Below, one piece after another: positions 49,398 to 59,583 of a stretch of DNA of 64,000 nucleotides. Each line of letters starts with the position of its first letter. Positions within the stretch are counted from its first letter, which is position 1. The stretch lies in NCBI GenBank assembly GCA_037443705.1, contig JBBINV010000008.1, positions 14,848 to 78,847 of the forward strand. Direction: 5' to 3'. Position numbers and translations under genes: made by a program. Below the pieces are notes generated by a model. The model made no database searches. It was not told the DNA's origin and was given only the letters and a program-made list of their open reading frames with translations. Source of the stretch: 2-02-FULL-66-14 sp037443705 (lineage in GTDB: Bacteria > Pseudomonadota > Gammaproteobacteria > Burkholderiales > SG8-39).

Positions 49398-50030
49398 CTA
49401 CCCGAGATTGAAGTACTCGCGCCGGGACTTCATCGCGAGGAGCCGCCCGACCAGCAGCTCGAAATCCGCTTCGCGCGCGACGAAGTTCAGGCTCTCGGAG
49501 TTCACGATCAGCACCGGCGCCGCGGCGTAGTGATGGAAGAAGCGCGTGTAGCCGTCGGCGAGGAGCGCCAGGTACTCCTCGCCGATCCCGCGCTCGTAGC
49601 CGGCGCCGCGCCGTCGCACGCGCTCGACGAGCGCCGCAGGGCCGGCCTGGAGATAGACGACGAGGTCGGGCGCCGGCGCGCGCGGCCGGATCGCCTCGTA
49701 AATCCTCTGGTAGAGCGCCAGTTCGTCCCCCGAGAGCGTGATGCGCGCGAACAGCGGGTCCTTGTCGAGCAGGAAGTCGGCGACCACCGGGCGGCCGAAC
49801 ATGTCGGGCTGCGCGAGGGGCTCGAGCTGGCGCGCGCGCTGGAAGAGGAAGAACAGCTGCGTCGGCAGCGCGTAGCGCGCCATGTCCTGGTAGAAGCGCG
49901 CGAGAAACGGGTTCTCGCCCGGCTGCTCGAGCAGCAGGTCCGCGCCCAGGCGCTCGGCCAGGCGCCGGGCGAGGCTGGTCTTGCCCGCGCCGATCGGGCC
50001 TTCGATCGCGATGTAGCGGGGCCGCGGCAT
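49398..50030 (-). CDS. Deoxynucleoside kinase
   Basis: 210 residues. YIAIEGPIGAGKTSLARRLA is the P-loop. FYQDMARYALPTQLFFLFQR and FLLDKDPLFARITL are dGK/dCK-family motifs (the DRS-like motif is varied). LVVYLQAGPAALVERVRRRG follows. It phosphorylates deoxynucleosides (often deoxyadenosine or deoxyguanosine). It follows folK by one base, the usual order in this lineage. Confidence 0.9.
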   Translation of the reverse strand: MPRPRYIAIEGPIGAGKTSLARRLAERLGADLLLEQPGENPFLARFYQDMARYALPTQLFFLFQRARQLEPLAQPDMFGRPVVADFLLDKDPLFARITLSGDELALYQRIYEAIRPRAPAPDLVVYLQAGPAALVERVRRRGAGYERGIGEEYLALLADGYTRFFHHYAAAPVLIVNSESLNFVAREADFELLVGRLLAMKSRREYFNLG

Positions 50031-50031
50031 C

Positions 50032-50511
50032 CTAGGGAACCCGCTCGAGGCGCTGCGCGGCGCACGCTTCGAGCAGCTCGCGCGCCGCCCCTTTTCCGGG
50101 AATCGAAATCGCCGGATCGAGCTCGAGAAGCGGCGCGAGCACGAAAGCGCGCTCGTGCATGCGCGGATGCGGCACGCGCAGCCCCGGTTCGTCCATGACC
50201 TGCCCGCCGTAGAGAAGCAGGTCCAGATCGAGCGTGCGCGGGGCGTTGCGAAAGCTGCGCGTCCGCCCGTGCCGTCGTTCGATGGCGAGCAGTTCGGCGA
50301 GCAGTTGTCGCGCCGGCAGCGCGGTCTCCAGCCACGCCACCGCGTTCACGAAGTCGGGCTGCGCCTGGAATCCCTGCGGGCTCGAACGGTAAAGGGACGA
50401 GCGCGCGCGCAGCTCCGTCTTCGGCATGCGCTTCATCTCCTCCAGAGCGGATTCGACCTGCGCGCGTGGATCGCCGAGGTTCGCGCCCAGGCCGACGTAG
50501 GCCGCGGTCAT
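50032..50511 (-). CDS. folK: Hydroxymethyl-dihydropterin pyrophosphokinase
   Basis: 159 residues. AAYVGLGANLGDPRAQVESA, SSLYRSSPQGFQAQPDFVNA and RTLDLDLLLYGGQ are FolK motifs with the two Mg-binding Asp. HPRMHERAFVLAPLLELDP closes the site. It makes the pyrophosphorylated pterin for folate. ATG 50511 overlaps the pcnB stop by 4 bases. Confidence 0.95.
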   Translation of the reverse strand: MTAAYVGLGANLGDPRAQVESALEEMKRMPKTELRARSSLYRSSPQGFQAQPDFVNAVAWLETALPARQLLAELLAIERRHGRTRSFRNAPRTLDLDLLLYGGQVMDEPGLRVPHPRMHERAFVLAPLLELDPAISIPGKGAARELLEACAAQRLERVP

Positions 50512-51830
50512 TGGGCCGGCGGCGGTGCCTCGGCCAGGCGCTTCCTGCGGCGCCGGCGCCGGCGCTTCCTCGGCCCGGTCTCGGGAAGCAGCATCGCGCG
50601 GCGCGACTCCGGGTCCGCGCCCTGGAACGCGCGCCACCAGGCCTCGAGTTCGGCCGGCACCTCGCCGCTCGCCGCGCGCAGCGCGAGGAAATCGTAGCCC
50701 ATGCGGAAGCGCGGCGCTTCCAGCAATCTCAGCGCGCGGCTTCCCGAGCGCGCCTCGAACCGCGGTTGCATCGACCAGACCTCGCGCATGGTGGAGGTGA
50801 GCCGGCGCGTGATGGCGAGCTTTTCGCATTGCGCGTCGAGCACCTCGTCCATCGCGGCCTCGAGCGCGGGAAGGGCGCGTTCGCCGCGTTTCTCGCGTGC
50901 GCGCCACGCCGTCAGCACCTCGTGCCAGAGCAGTGCCGAGAACAGGAACGCGGGCGACACGGGCTTGCCCGCGCGCACGCGCTCGTCGGTCTGCGCGAGC
51001 GCGAGCGTCACGAACCGCTCGCCGAGCGGCTGCTCGAGGATTACGTCGAGGAGCGGCAGCAGCCCCTTGTGCAGTCCCTCCTCGCGCAGCTGCCGCAGGC
51101 ACGCACTCGCGTGCCCCGAGAGCAGGAGCTTCAGCATCTCGTCGAAAAGCCGCGGCGGCGGCACGCGCTCGACGAGCGGCGCAAGGCGCCGGATCGGGGC
51201 GCGCGTCGCGGGATCGATCGCGAGGCCGAGCTTGCCGGCGAGACGCACTGCGCGCAGCATCCGCACCGGGTCCTCGCGAAAGCGTGTTTCCGGGTCGCCG
51301 ATCATGCGCAGGACGCGCCGCCGCAGGTCGGCGAGCCCGCCGTGATAGTCGATCACCTCCTCGGTGGCCGGGTCGTAGAAGAGCGCGTTGATCGTGAAGT
51401 CGCGACGGCGCGCGTCCTCGGCCTGCGTCCCGAAGACATTGTCGCGCAGCACCCGGCCGTGCTCGTCCTTCTCGGCGGCGGTCTCGTCGGCGGCGCGGAA
51501 GGTCGAGACTTCGACCGTCTCGCCGCCAAGCATGACGTGCACCAGGCGAAACCGCCGTCCGATCACGAGCGCGCGCCGGAACAGCGGCTTCACCTGCTCG
51601 GGCCGGGCGTCGGTGACGACGTCGAAGTCTTTCGGCGCGAAACCGAGCAGCGAATCGCGCACGGCTCCGCCCACCACGTAGGCCGCGTAGCCGTGCCCGG
51701 CAAGCGCCGCGCACACCTTGAGCGCGCCCGGGCTTATCGCGCCGCGCTCGAGGCGGTGCTTTTCGCGCGGCACGCGCAGCGGCCCGTCCTCCTCGAGTCC
51801 CAGAACGCGGCGGATGAAGCGCTTGATCAT
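50508..51830 (-). CDS. pcnB: Poly(A) polymerase PcnB
   Basis: 440 residues. YAAYVVGGAVRDSLLGFAPK and DFDVVTDARPEQVKPLF form the nucleotidyltransferase core; DFTINALFYDPATEEVIDY follows. The C-terminal RNA-binding region is Arg/Lys-rich (GPRKRRRRRRRKRLAE). The motif set distinguishes it from tRNA nucleotidyltransferase only partly, but the long basic tail and the folK neighbour support poly(A) polymerase, which tags RNA for decay. Confidence 0.93.
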   Translation of the reverse strand: MIKRFIRRVLGLEEDGPLRVPREKHRLERGAISPGALKVCAALAGHGYAAYVVGGAVRDSLLGFAPKDFDVVTDARPEQVKPLFRRALVIGRRFRLVHVMLGGETVEVSTFRAADETAAEKDEHGRVLRDNVFGTQAEDARRRDFTINALFYDPATEEVIDYHGGLADLRRRVLRMIGDPETRFREDPVRMLRAVRLAGKLGLAIDPATRAPIRRLAPLVERVPPPRLFDEMLKLLLSGHASACLRQLREEGLHKGLLPLLDVILEQPLGERFVTLALAQTDERVRAGKPVSPAFLFSALLWHEVLTAWRAREKRGERALPALEAAMDEVLDAQCEKLAITRRLTSTMREVWSMQPRFEARSGSRALRLLEAPRFRMGYDFLALRAASGEVPAELEAWWRAFQGADPESRRAMLLPETGPRKRRRRRRRKRLAEAPPPAQ

Positions 51831-51845
51831 GGAAAGCGGCGGATT

Positions 51846-52508
51846 CTACCGGAGCGAGATCACCGGCCAGCCGCGCGCGCGCGCCTCGGCCTCGAGCCGC
51901 TCGTCGGGGTCCACCGCGACCGGCCGCGTCACGCGCTCGAGCAGCGGCAGGTCGTTGTGCGAGTCGCTGTAGAACGTGCTCTCGCCGAACGAGTGCAGCT
52001 TCAGGCCCAGGCGCGCGAGCCACTCCTCGACGCGCCGGATCTTGCCCTCGCGAAAGCACGGCGTGCCGGCGACGCGCCCGGTGAAGCGCCCGCCTTCGGA
52101 CTCCGGCTCGGTCGCGACGAGGTGCGCCACGCCGAACTCGCGCGCGATCGGCGCGGTGACGAAGCTGTTGGTCGCGGTGACCACCGCGCACAGCTCGCCC
52201 GCGTCGCGGTGCCGCGCCACCAGCGCACGCGCCTTCTCGCCGATCATCGGCCGCACGCGGTTCGCCATGAAATCGGCATGCCAGCGCGCGAGTTCCTCCG
52301 GCGCGTGCTCGGCGAGCGGGCGCAGCGCGAAGCCGAGGAATTCGTGGATGTCCAGCGTCCCGGCGGCGTACTGCTCGTAGAACTCGCGGTTCTGCGCCTC
52401 GTACTCCGCCCGGTCGAGCACCCCGCGGTCGACGAGGAACTGGCCCCATTCGTAGTCCGAGTCGCCGGAAAGGAGCGTGTTGTCCAGGTCGAACAGCGCG
52501 AGCTTCAT
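51846..52508 (-). CDS. HAD-IB phosphatase
   Basis: 220 residues. ALFDLDNTLLSGDSDYEWGQ is motif I. VVTATNSFVTAPIAREFG (motif II Thr), FREGKIRRVEEWLARLG (motif III Lys) and FYSDSHNDLPLLERVTRPVA (motif IV) follow. It is SerB-like in fold but belongs to a group of unknown or broad phosphatase function. It overlaps hda by 4 bases. Confidence 0.9.
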   Translation of the reverse strand: MKLALFDLDNTLLSGDSDYEWGQFLVDRGVLDRAEYEAQNREFYEQYAAGTLDIHEFLGFALRPLAEHAPEELARWHADFMANRVRPMIGEKARALVARHRDAGELCAVVTATNSFVTAPIAREFGVAHLVATEPESEGGRFTGRVAGTPCFREGKIRRVEEWLARLGLKLHSFGESTFYSDSHNDLPLLERVTRPVAVDPDERLEAEARARGWPVISLR

Positions 52509-53110
52509 TCGCCGGAGTGCTCCCTGAGCGCCTCCCGGACGAGCGGCAGCGTGACCGGGCGCTTGCGCTCCAGGCTCGTGCGGTCCAGGAGATCGAGTAT
52601 CGTGCCGAGCGAACGCAGGTCCCTGCGCACGCGCGCGAGGAGGTAAGCGACGATGTCCTCCGAGAACCTCATGCCCCGGCGCGCCGCCTCGGCATGCAGA
52701 TACGCGGCGCGCTCGTCGTCCGTGAGCGGCTTCACCTGGTAGACGAGGCCCCAGCCGAGCCGGCTTCGCAGGTCCTCGCGCACGGCGAGCTGCGCGGGCG
52801 GGGCGTTGCCGGCGGCAAGCACCGTACCGCCCGATTCGCGCGCGCGGTTGATGGCGTGAAAGAGCGCCACCTGCGCCGTCTCGTCCAGCGACTCGACGTC
52901 GTCGGCCGTCACGACGCCCGGTCGCTCGCTCGCCCGCAGCAGGTGGCTGCGGCCGGAGCCGGACTCGCCCCAGAGGTAGATCACGAAGTCGGAGGTCCGG
53001 CCCGCCGCGAGCTCGCGCAGGCGCTCGACGAGTTCCGCGTTCGCGCCCGGAACGAAGTTCTCGAGGGTCGGCGCGGCAGGCCGCGAAAGACCGAGCGCGA
53101 GCTGGCGCAT
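52505..53110 (-). CDS. hda: DnaA regulatory inactivator Hda
   Basis: 201 residues. LALGLSRPAAPTLENFVPGA gives the clamp-binding front (QLALGL). LWGESGSGRSHLLRAS is a Walker-A-like loop with Arg in place of Lys, as is common in Hda. The rest matches the DnaA AAA+ core. With the DNA sliding clamp it promotes ATP hydrolysis by DnaA and resets replication initiation. It lies 1 base after the transporter gene. Confidence 0.92.
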   Translation of the reverse strand: MRQLALGLSRPAAPTLENFVPGANAELVERLRELAAGRTSDFVIYLWGESGSGRSHLLRASERPGVVTADDVESLDETAQVALFHAINRARESGGTVLAAGNAPPAQLAVREDLRSRLGWGLVYQVKPLTDDERAAYLHAEAARRGMRFSEDIVAYLLARVRRDLRSLGTILDLLDRTSLERKRPVTLPLVREALREHSGE

Positions 53111-53111
53111 C

Positions 53112-54182
53112 TCACTTCGGCCCGCCGTAGAGCGGGCCCGCGAGATAGGCCTGCCGCAGGTGGCGCAGGGCGACGAGCAGCGCCGCGCTCGCGGGCAGCG
53201 CGGCGAGCACGCCGAAGAAGCCGAACACCTGGCCGAAGGCGAGCAGCGCGAAGATGACCGCCACCGGGTGCAGGCCGACCCTCTCGCCGACGAGCCATGG
53301 CGTCACGACCATGCCTTCGAGCGCCTGTCCCGCGCCGAAGGCGAGCCACACCCAGAGCAGCCCCGTGAAGCCGTCGAACTGCATCAGCGCCGCGATGGTG
53401 CCGAGGACAAACCCGGTGAGCGCGCCCACGTACGGTATGAAGACGAGCACGCCGGTGATGAGCCCGATCGGCAGCGCGAACTCGAGCCCGGCGAGCCACA
53501 GCGCGCTCACATAATAGAAGCTCATCACCCCCATCACGAGCAGCTGCCCGCGCAGGAACTCGGCGAGCACGGCGTCGATCTCGCGCACGATCGCGACGGA
53601 CTTCGCGTGAACGCGCCGCGGGATCAGGGCGTCGACGCGGCCGATGATCACTTGCCAGTCGCGCAGCAGATAGAAGAGCACCACCGGGACAAGCAACAGG
53701 TTCACGAAGAACGCGATCAGTGCGAGCCCGCCCACCCTGAGCGAGCCGAGCAGCGCCGCGACCACGTCCTGGTTGCCGGCGATCAGGTCGGCCGCGAGCG
53801 TGCGCACGGTCTCGACGTCGAGCTGGAACTCGACGCCGAGGTGGCGCCTGAGCCACGGCGCGAGTTCCTCGTTGACCCAGCCGAGGAACGCCGGCAACCG
53901 CTCGGCGAGCAGGCGCAGCTCCTTGACGAAGAGCGGCAGCACCACGAGCGCGAACGCGGCGATCAGCGCGAGCGCGGCGACGAGCACCAGTACCACCGCC
54001 GCGACGCGGCGCAGACGCCACCCGCTCAGGCGCTCGACCGCGGGATCGAGCACGTAGGCGAGGATCGCCGCGAACAGGAATGGCGCGAGGATCGGCGAGA
54101 GCAGCCACGCGAGCCACGAGAGCAGCGCGGCGATCGCGAGCCAGGCGAGAAGCTGCGCGTTCGCGAAGGGAAGGGCCGCCAT
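53112..54182 (-). CDS. AI-2E/PerM-family membrane transporter
   Basis: 356 residues. Hydrophobic segments include LLAWLAIAALLSWLAWLLSP, VAAVVLVLVAALALIAAFAL and LALIAFFVNLLLVPVVLFYL. PIGLITGVLVFIPYVGALTG is the family motif. ATG 54182 (MAALPFANAQ) was preferred; upstream ATG 54218 is less likely because it crosses the purM promoter. The substrate is not known; the AI-2 role is shown for only some members. It precedes hda, the standard order. Confidence 0.88.
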   Translation of the reverse strand: MAALPFANAQLLAWLAIAALLSWLAWLLSPILAPFLFAAILAYVLDPAVERLSGWRLRRVAAVVLVLVAALALIAAFALVVLPLFVKELRLLAERLPAFLGWVNEELAPWLRRHLGVEFQLDVETVRTLAADLIAGNQDVVAALLGSLRVGGLALIAFFVNLLLVPVVLFYLLRDWQVIIGRVDALIPRRVHAKSVAIVREIDAVLAEFLRGQLLVMGVMSFYYVSALWLAGLEFALPIGLITGVLVFIPYVGALTGFVLGTIAALMQFDGFTGLLWVWLAFGAGQALEGMVVTPWLVGERVGLHPVAVIFALLAFGQVFGFFGVLAALPASAALLVALRHLRQAYLAGPLYGGPK

Positions 54183-54216
54183 GTCGAGTACAATGCCGGA
54201 GGTCCGGAACTCTAGC

Positions 54217-55221
<1,005 letters not shown>

Positions 55222-55257
55222 GAGGGGACGAACGGGGGAATCCGGTATTCCCTCTTC

Positions 55258-56118
55258 CTAGCGCGAACCGCGGTGCGCGAGGTAGATGCCGGCGAGCACG
55301 ACCGCGCCGCCGGCGATCTGCAGGGGCGCGAGCGGCTCGGCGAGCAGGAGCCATGCGAACACCGCGGCCATCACCGGCTGGAACAGCAGGCTCACCGAGG
55401 AAAACGCGGCCGGAAGGTGCGCGAGCGCATAGGCGATGAGCCCCTGGCCCGCGCAATGCGAGATCCACGCCAGGCCAAGCAGAACCAGCCAGCCGTTGAC
55501 GGTCTTCGGGAGAAGGCCTTCGCCCGAGGCGAGCGCGACCGGCAGGAGGAGCAGCGCCGTCACCGTCGTGGTCACGGCCATCAGATGAAGCGTCGCCGCG
55601 CCGCGGTCGCGCACGCCCTTCACTGACAGGATGTACCCGGCGTAGAACAGCGCGGTCACGACGCCGAGCGCGTCACCGAGCAGCGCCTGGGACACGGAAC
55701 CCAGGCTCGCTTGCACGAGCACCGCGACGCCGCCGAGGGCCGTGAACAATCCGGCGAGAAAGACCTGCGACGGCCTCTGCCGCCAGATTGCCCACGCGGC
55801 GAGCGTCACGAAGATCGAGGCGAGATTCGCGAGCAGCGTCGCGTTCGCCACCGAGGTGAACCGGATCGACCAGTGCCAGAAGCCGAGATCGCCCGCGAAC
55901 GCAATTCCAGCGGCAAGAAGGAGCGGCCACCGGGGCCGCTCGTCCCTGCCTGCGTCCGGTTTTCGCATTGAATTCAAGCCCCACAGGAGCGGAACGGCGA
56001 GCGCGACGCGCCAGAACGCGCTCGCGGTGGGACCCACGTCGGCGATGCGCACCCAGATCGGCGAGAGCGCGATGCAGGTTGCGCCCACGAAGAGGGAAAA
56101 AATTGCCGGGGCGCGCAT
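55258..56118 (-). CDS. EamA/DMT-family metabolite exporter
   Basis: 286 residues, about ten membrane helices in two EamA repeats. IALSPIWVRIADVGPTASAF begins the first; AWISHCAGQGLIAYALAHLP lies in the second; PLAPLQIAGGAVVLAGIYLA ends it. Such proteins export amino acids, nucleosides or other metabolites; the substrate is not readable. ATG 56118 is divergent from dnaE by 29 bases. Confidence 0.9.
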   Translation of the reverse strand: MRAPAIFSLFVGATCIALSPIWVRIADVGPTASAFWRVALAVPLLWGLNSMRKPDAGRDERPRWPLLLAAGIAFAGDLGFWHWSIRFTSVANATLLANLASIFVTLAAWAIWRQRPSQVFLAGLFTALGGVAVLVQASLGSVSQALLGDALGVVTALFYAGYILSVKGVRDRGAATLHLMAVTTTVTALLLLPVALASGEGLLPKTVNGWLVLLGLAWISHCAGQGLIAYALAHLPAAFSSVSLLFQPVMAAVFAWLLLAEPLAPLQIAGGAVVLAGIYLAHRGSR

Positions 56119-56147
56119 GCGCCGATGGTAAACTTTCCGCGCTTCCC

Positions 56148-59100
56148 ATGTCCGCTCCTCGCTTCGTCCATTTGCGGCTTCACAGCGAGTACTCGGTGAC
56201 GGACGGAATCGTGCGGGTCGACGAGGCGGTGGCGAAGGCGGCGGCCGATCGCATGCCGGCGCTTGCACTGACCGACGTGGCCAACGTCTTCGGCATGGTC
56301 AAGTTCTACAAGGCGGCGCGCGGGGCCGGGATCAAGCCGATCATCGGCGCGGACTGCTGGATCCAGAACGACGCCGACCGCGACAAGCCCTCGCGTCTCC
56401 TGCTGCTGTGCGCCTCGCGCACCGGCTACCGCACGCTGTGCGAGCTGCTGTCGCGCGCCTGGCTCGGGAACCAGCACCGCGCGCGCGCCGAGATCGTGCG
56501 CGACTGGCTCGCCGAGCACGGCACCGAGGGGCTGATCGCGCTCTCCGGCGCCGGCGCGGGCGACGTCGGGCAGGCGCTCGCCGCGGGCAACAACGCGCTC
56601 GCCGAGCGGCTCGCCGCGGGTTGGGCGAAGCTCTTCCCTGGCCGTTACTACATCGAGCTCCAGCGCGCCGGGCTGCCGGGGGGCGAGGCGCTGGTCGCGG
56701 CAAGCACGGCGCTTGCCGCCGGGACCGGGCTGCCGGTGGTCGCGACGCACCCGGTGCAGTTCCTCGAACCGGGTGACTTCCGTGCGCACGAGGCGCGCGT
56801 GTGCATCGCGGAAGGTTATACGCTCGGCGACCGGCGCCGGCCGCGGAACTTCACGCCCGAGCAGTACTTCCGCACCCAGGACGAGATGGCGCGGGCGTTC
56901 CCGGACCTGCCGCAGGCGCTCGAGAACTCGGTGGAGATCGCCCGGCGTTGCAGCCTCGAAATCGCTCTCGGCAAGAGCCGGCTGCCCGCGTTTCCGACGC
57001 CGAAGGGAGTCTCGATCGACGATTTCCTGAAGCAGGAAGCCGAAAGGGGCCTGGCGCGGCGCTTCGCGAAGCTGTCGCTGCGCGAGGAGAGCATCCCCCG
57101 CTACCGCGAGCGGCTCGAGTTCGAGATCCGTACCATCGTGCAGATGGGGTTCGCGGGCTACTTCCTGATCGTCGCCGACTTCATCAACTGGGCGCGCTCG
57201 AACGGTGTGCCCGTCGGTCCGGGGCGCGGATCGGGCGCGGGTTCGCTCGTCGCCTATGCGCTCGGCATCACGGACCTCGACCCGCTTCGCTACGACCTGC
57301 TTTTCGAGCGCTTCCTCAATCCGGAGCGCGTGTCGATGCCCGATTTCGACATCGATTTCTGCCAGGACGGGCGCGACCGGGTCATCGACTACGTGCGGAA
57401 GAAATACGGCGAGGACTCGGTGTCGCAGATCGCGACTTTCGGCACCATGGCGGCGCGCGCGGTAGTGCGCGACTGCGGCCGCGTGCTCGATCTCGGCTAC
57501 AACTTCTGCGACCAGGTGGCGAAGCTGATCCCGGTGCAGCCGGGCAAGACGATTACGCTCGCAATGGCGCGCGAGATGGAGCCTCTGCTCGCCGAGCGCG
57601 AGAAAAAGGAAGACGAAGTCCGAGAGCTCCTCGCACTCGGCGAGAAGCTCGAGGGCCTCACACGCAACGTCGGCATGCACGCGGGCGGCGTCCTGATCGC
57701 ACCCGGGCGCCTCACCGAATTCTGCCCGCTATACGCAGCTCAAGGGTCGTCCAACGTCATCTCGCAGCTCGACAAGGACGACGTCGAGGCGGTCGGGCTG
57801 GTGAAATTCGACTTCCTCGGCCTCACCACGCTCACGATCCTCGACTGGGCGGAGCGGCACGTGCGCGCGCTGGGCGAGGAGGGGTTCTCGCTCGACAAGA
57901 TCCCGCTCGACGACGCCGAGACCTACCGGCTCCTCTCTTCGGGCAACACGACCGCCGTGTTCCAGCTGGAATCTCGCGGCATGCGCGACCTCATCCGGCG
58001 CGCGCGCCCGGACCGCTTCGAGGACGTGATCGCGCTGGTCGCCCTCTACCGCCCGGGACCGATGGACCTGATTCCGGACTACATCGCGCGCAAGCACGGT
58101 GGCGAGCGAGTCGACTATCTTGATCCACGGCTCGAGCCGATCCTCGGGCCGACCTACGGGATCATGGTGTACCAGGAGCAGGTGATGCAGATCGCGCAGG
58201 TGATCGGCGGCTATACGCTCGGCGGCGCCGATCTTCTGCGCCGCGCGATGGGCAAGAAGATGCCCGAGGAAATGGCCAAGCAGCGCGACATCTTCGTCGC
58301 CGGAGCCCAGCGGAACGGCCTGTCTCGCGGCAAGGCGATGCAGCTCTTCGATCTCATGGAGAAGTTCGCGGGCTACGGCTTCAACAAGTCGCACGCCGCC
58401 GCCTATGCGCTGCTTGCCTACCAGACGGCGTACATGAAGGTGCATCACCCCGCGGCGTTTGCCGCGGCCAACCTTTCTGCCGTGATGGACGATACCGACA
58501 AGGTGCGGTCCCTATGGGAAGACGCGGCGTCGAACGGCCTTGTTATCCTGCCGCCCGACATCAATGCGTCGTCCTACCGCTTCGAGCCGGTCGATGCCCG
58601 CACGGTGCGCTACGGTCTCGGAGCGGTGCGCGGCACGGGCGAGTCGGCGATCGCGGCGATTCTCGAGGCGCGGAAAGCGGGCCCGTTCGCGACGCTGTTC
58701 GATCTTTGCCGGCGCGTCGACAAACGGCACGTCAACCGGCGTGTGCTCGAGGCGCTCGTGCGGGCCGGCGCGCTCGACGCGCTCGAGCGCAACCGCGCCT
58801 CGCTGCTTGCGTCGGTGGGCCGCGCGCTGGAGGCCGCCGAGCAGGCCGAACGCCTGGCTTCGCAGTCGAGCCTTTTCGGGGAAGGCGACGCGGCTGAGGC
58901 GCCGCACGAGCAGCTCGTCGCAGCGCGCCCCTGGGATATGAAGCAGCAGCTTACCGAGGAGAAGGCGGCACTCGGGTTCTACTTTTCGGGGCACCTGTTC
59001 TCCGTTTACGAGCGGGAACTCGCCGGGTTCCCGCGGCATCCGCTCGCGAAGCTCGTACCCGCCGAGCACCGGGTCTGGATCGCGGGGATCGTCGCCGGGG

Positions 59101-59582
59101 CGCGTATGCAGATGACGCGGCGCGGCCGAATGATGGTGGTAACCCTGGACGACGCGAGCGCAAGGCTCGAGATCTCGGTATTCGCTGAGCTGCTCGAGCG
59201 TCACCGCGACAAGCTCAGGGAGGACGCGTTTCTGCTCGTGCACGGCAGGGTCCAGCGCGACGAGTTCGCGGGTGGCTTGCGCGTCACGGCTGAGGATCTG
59301 CTCGACCTCGAGGCACTGCGCGGACGCTTCGCCGCGCGTCTCCGGATCGAGCTGAACGGCCAAGCCGACGCGCGGCGCCTGATGGAGATGCTCTCGCCCT
59401 ATCGCGCCGCCGGCGCCTGCCCGGTCGTGGTCCACTACGAGAACGGCGCGGCGAGCTGCGACGTGGCGCTGGGGGATTCCTGGAACGTGCGGCCCGATGC
59501 GCGCCTGCTGGCCGAGCTCGCGGCGTGGCTCGCCCCCGAAAGCGTTCGGCTTTATTACCAGTACGGCGCTGCGGCACCCTGA
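56148..59582 (+). CDS. dnaE: DNA polymerase III subunit alpha
   Basis: 1144 residues, usual DnaE length. The PHP domain begins FVHLRLHSEYSVTDGIVRV. The polymerase site includes VPVGPGRGSGAGSLVAYAL and PDFDIDFCQDGRDRVIDYV. GYGFNKSHAAAYALLAYQTA is the fingers signature. The C-terminal OB-fold (VWIAGIVAGARMQMTRRGRM) and tau-binding end are present. It is the replicative polymerase. ATG 56148 is preferred; a longer upstream frame lacks a ribosome site. Confidence 0.97.
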   Translation: MSAPRFVHLRLHSEYSVTDGIVRVDEAVAKAAADRMPALALTDVANVFGMVKFYKAARGAGIKPIIGADCWIQNDADRDKPSRLLLLCASRTGYRTLCELLSRAWLGNQHRARAEIVRDWLAEHGTEGLIALSGAGAGDVGQALAAGNNALAERLAAGWAKLFPGRYYIELQRAGLPGGEALVAASTALAAGTGLPVVATHPVQFLEPGDFRAHEARVCIAEGYTLGDRRRPRNFTPEQYFRTQDEMARAFPDLPQALENSVEIARRCSLEIALGKSRLPAFPTPKGVSIDDFLKQEAERGLARRFAKLSLREESIPRYRERLEFEIRTIVQMGFAGYFLIVADFINWARSNGVPVGPGRGSGAGSLVAYALGITDLDPLRYDLLFERFLNPERVSMPDFDIDFCQDGRDRVIDYVRKKYGEDSVSQIATFGTMAARAVVRDCGRVLDLGYNFCDQVAKLIPVQPGKTITLAMAREMEPLLAEREKKEDEVRELLALGEKLEGLTRNVGMHAGGVLIAPGRLTEFCPLYAAQGSSNVISQLDKDDVEAVGLVKFDFLGLTTLTILDWAERHVRALGEEGFSLDKIPLDDAETYRLLSSGNTTAVFQLESRGMRDLIRRARPDRFEDVIALVALYRPGPMDLIPDYIARKHGGERVDYLDPRLEPILGPTYGIMVYQEQVMQIAQVIGGYTLGGADLLRRAMGKKMPEEMAKQRDIFVAGAQRNGLSRGKAMQLFDLMEKFAGYGFNKSHAAAYALLAYQTAYMKVHHPAAFAAANLSAVMDDTDKVRSLWEDAASNGLVILPPDINASSYRFEPVDARTVRYGLGAVRGTGESAIAAILEARKAGPFATLFDLCRRVDKRHVNRRVLEALVRAGALDALERNRASLLASVGRALEAAEQAERLASQSSLFGEGDAAEAPHEQLVAARPWDMKQQLTEEKAALGFYFSGHLFSVYERELAGFPRHPLAKLVPAEHRVWIAGIVAGARMQMTRRGRMMVVTLDDASARLEISVFAELLERHRDKLREDAFLLVHGRVQRDEFAGGLRVTAEDLLDLEALRGRFAARLRIELNGQADARRLMEMLSPYRAAGACPVVVHYENGAASCDVALGDSWNVRPDARLLAELAAWLAPESVRLYYQYGAAAP

Positions 59583-59583
59583 A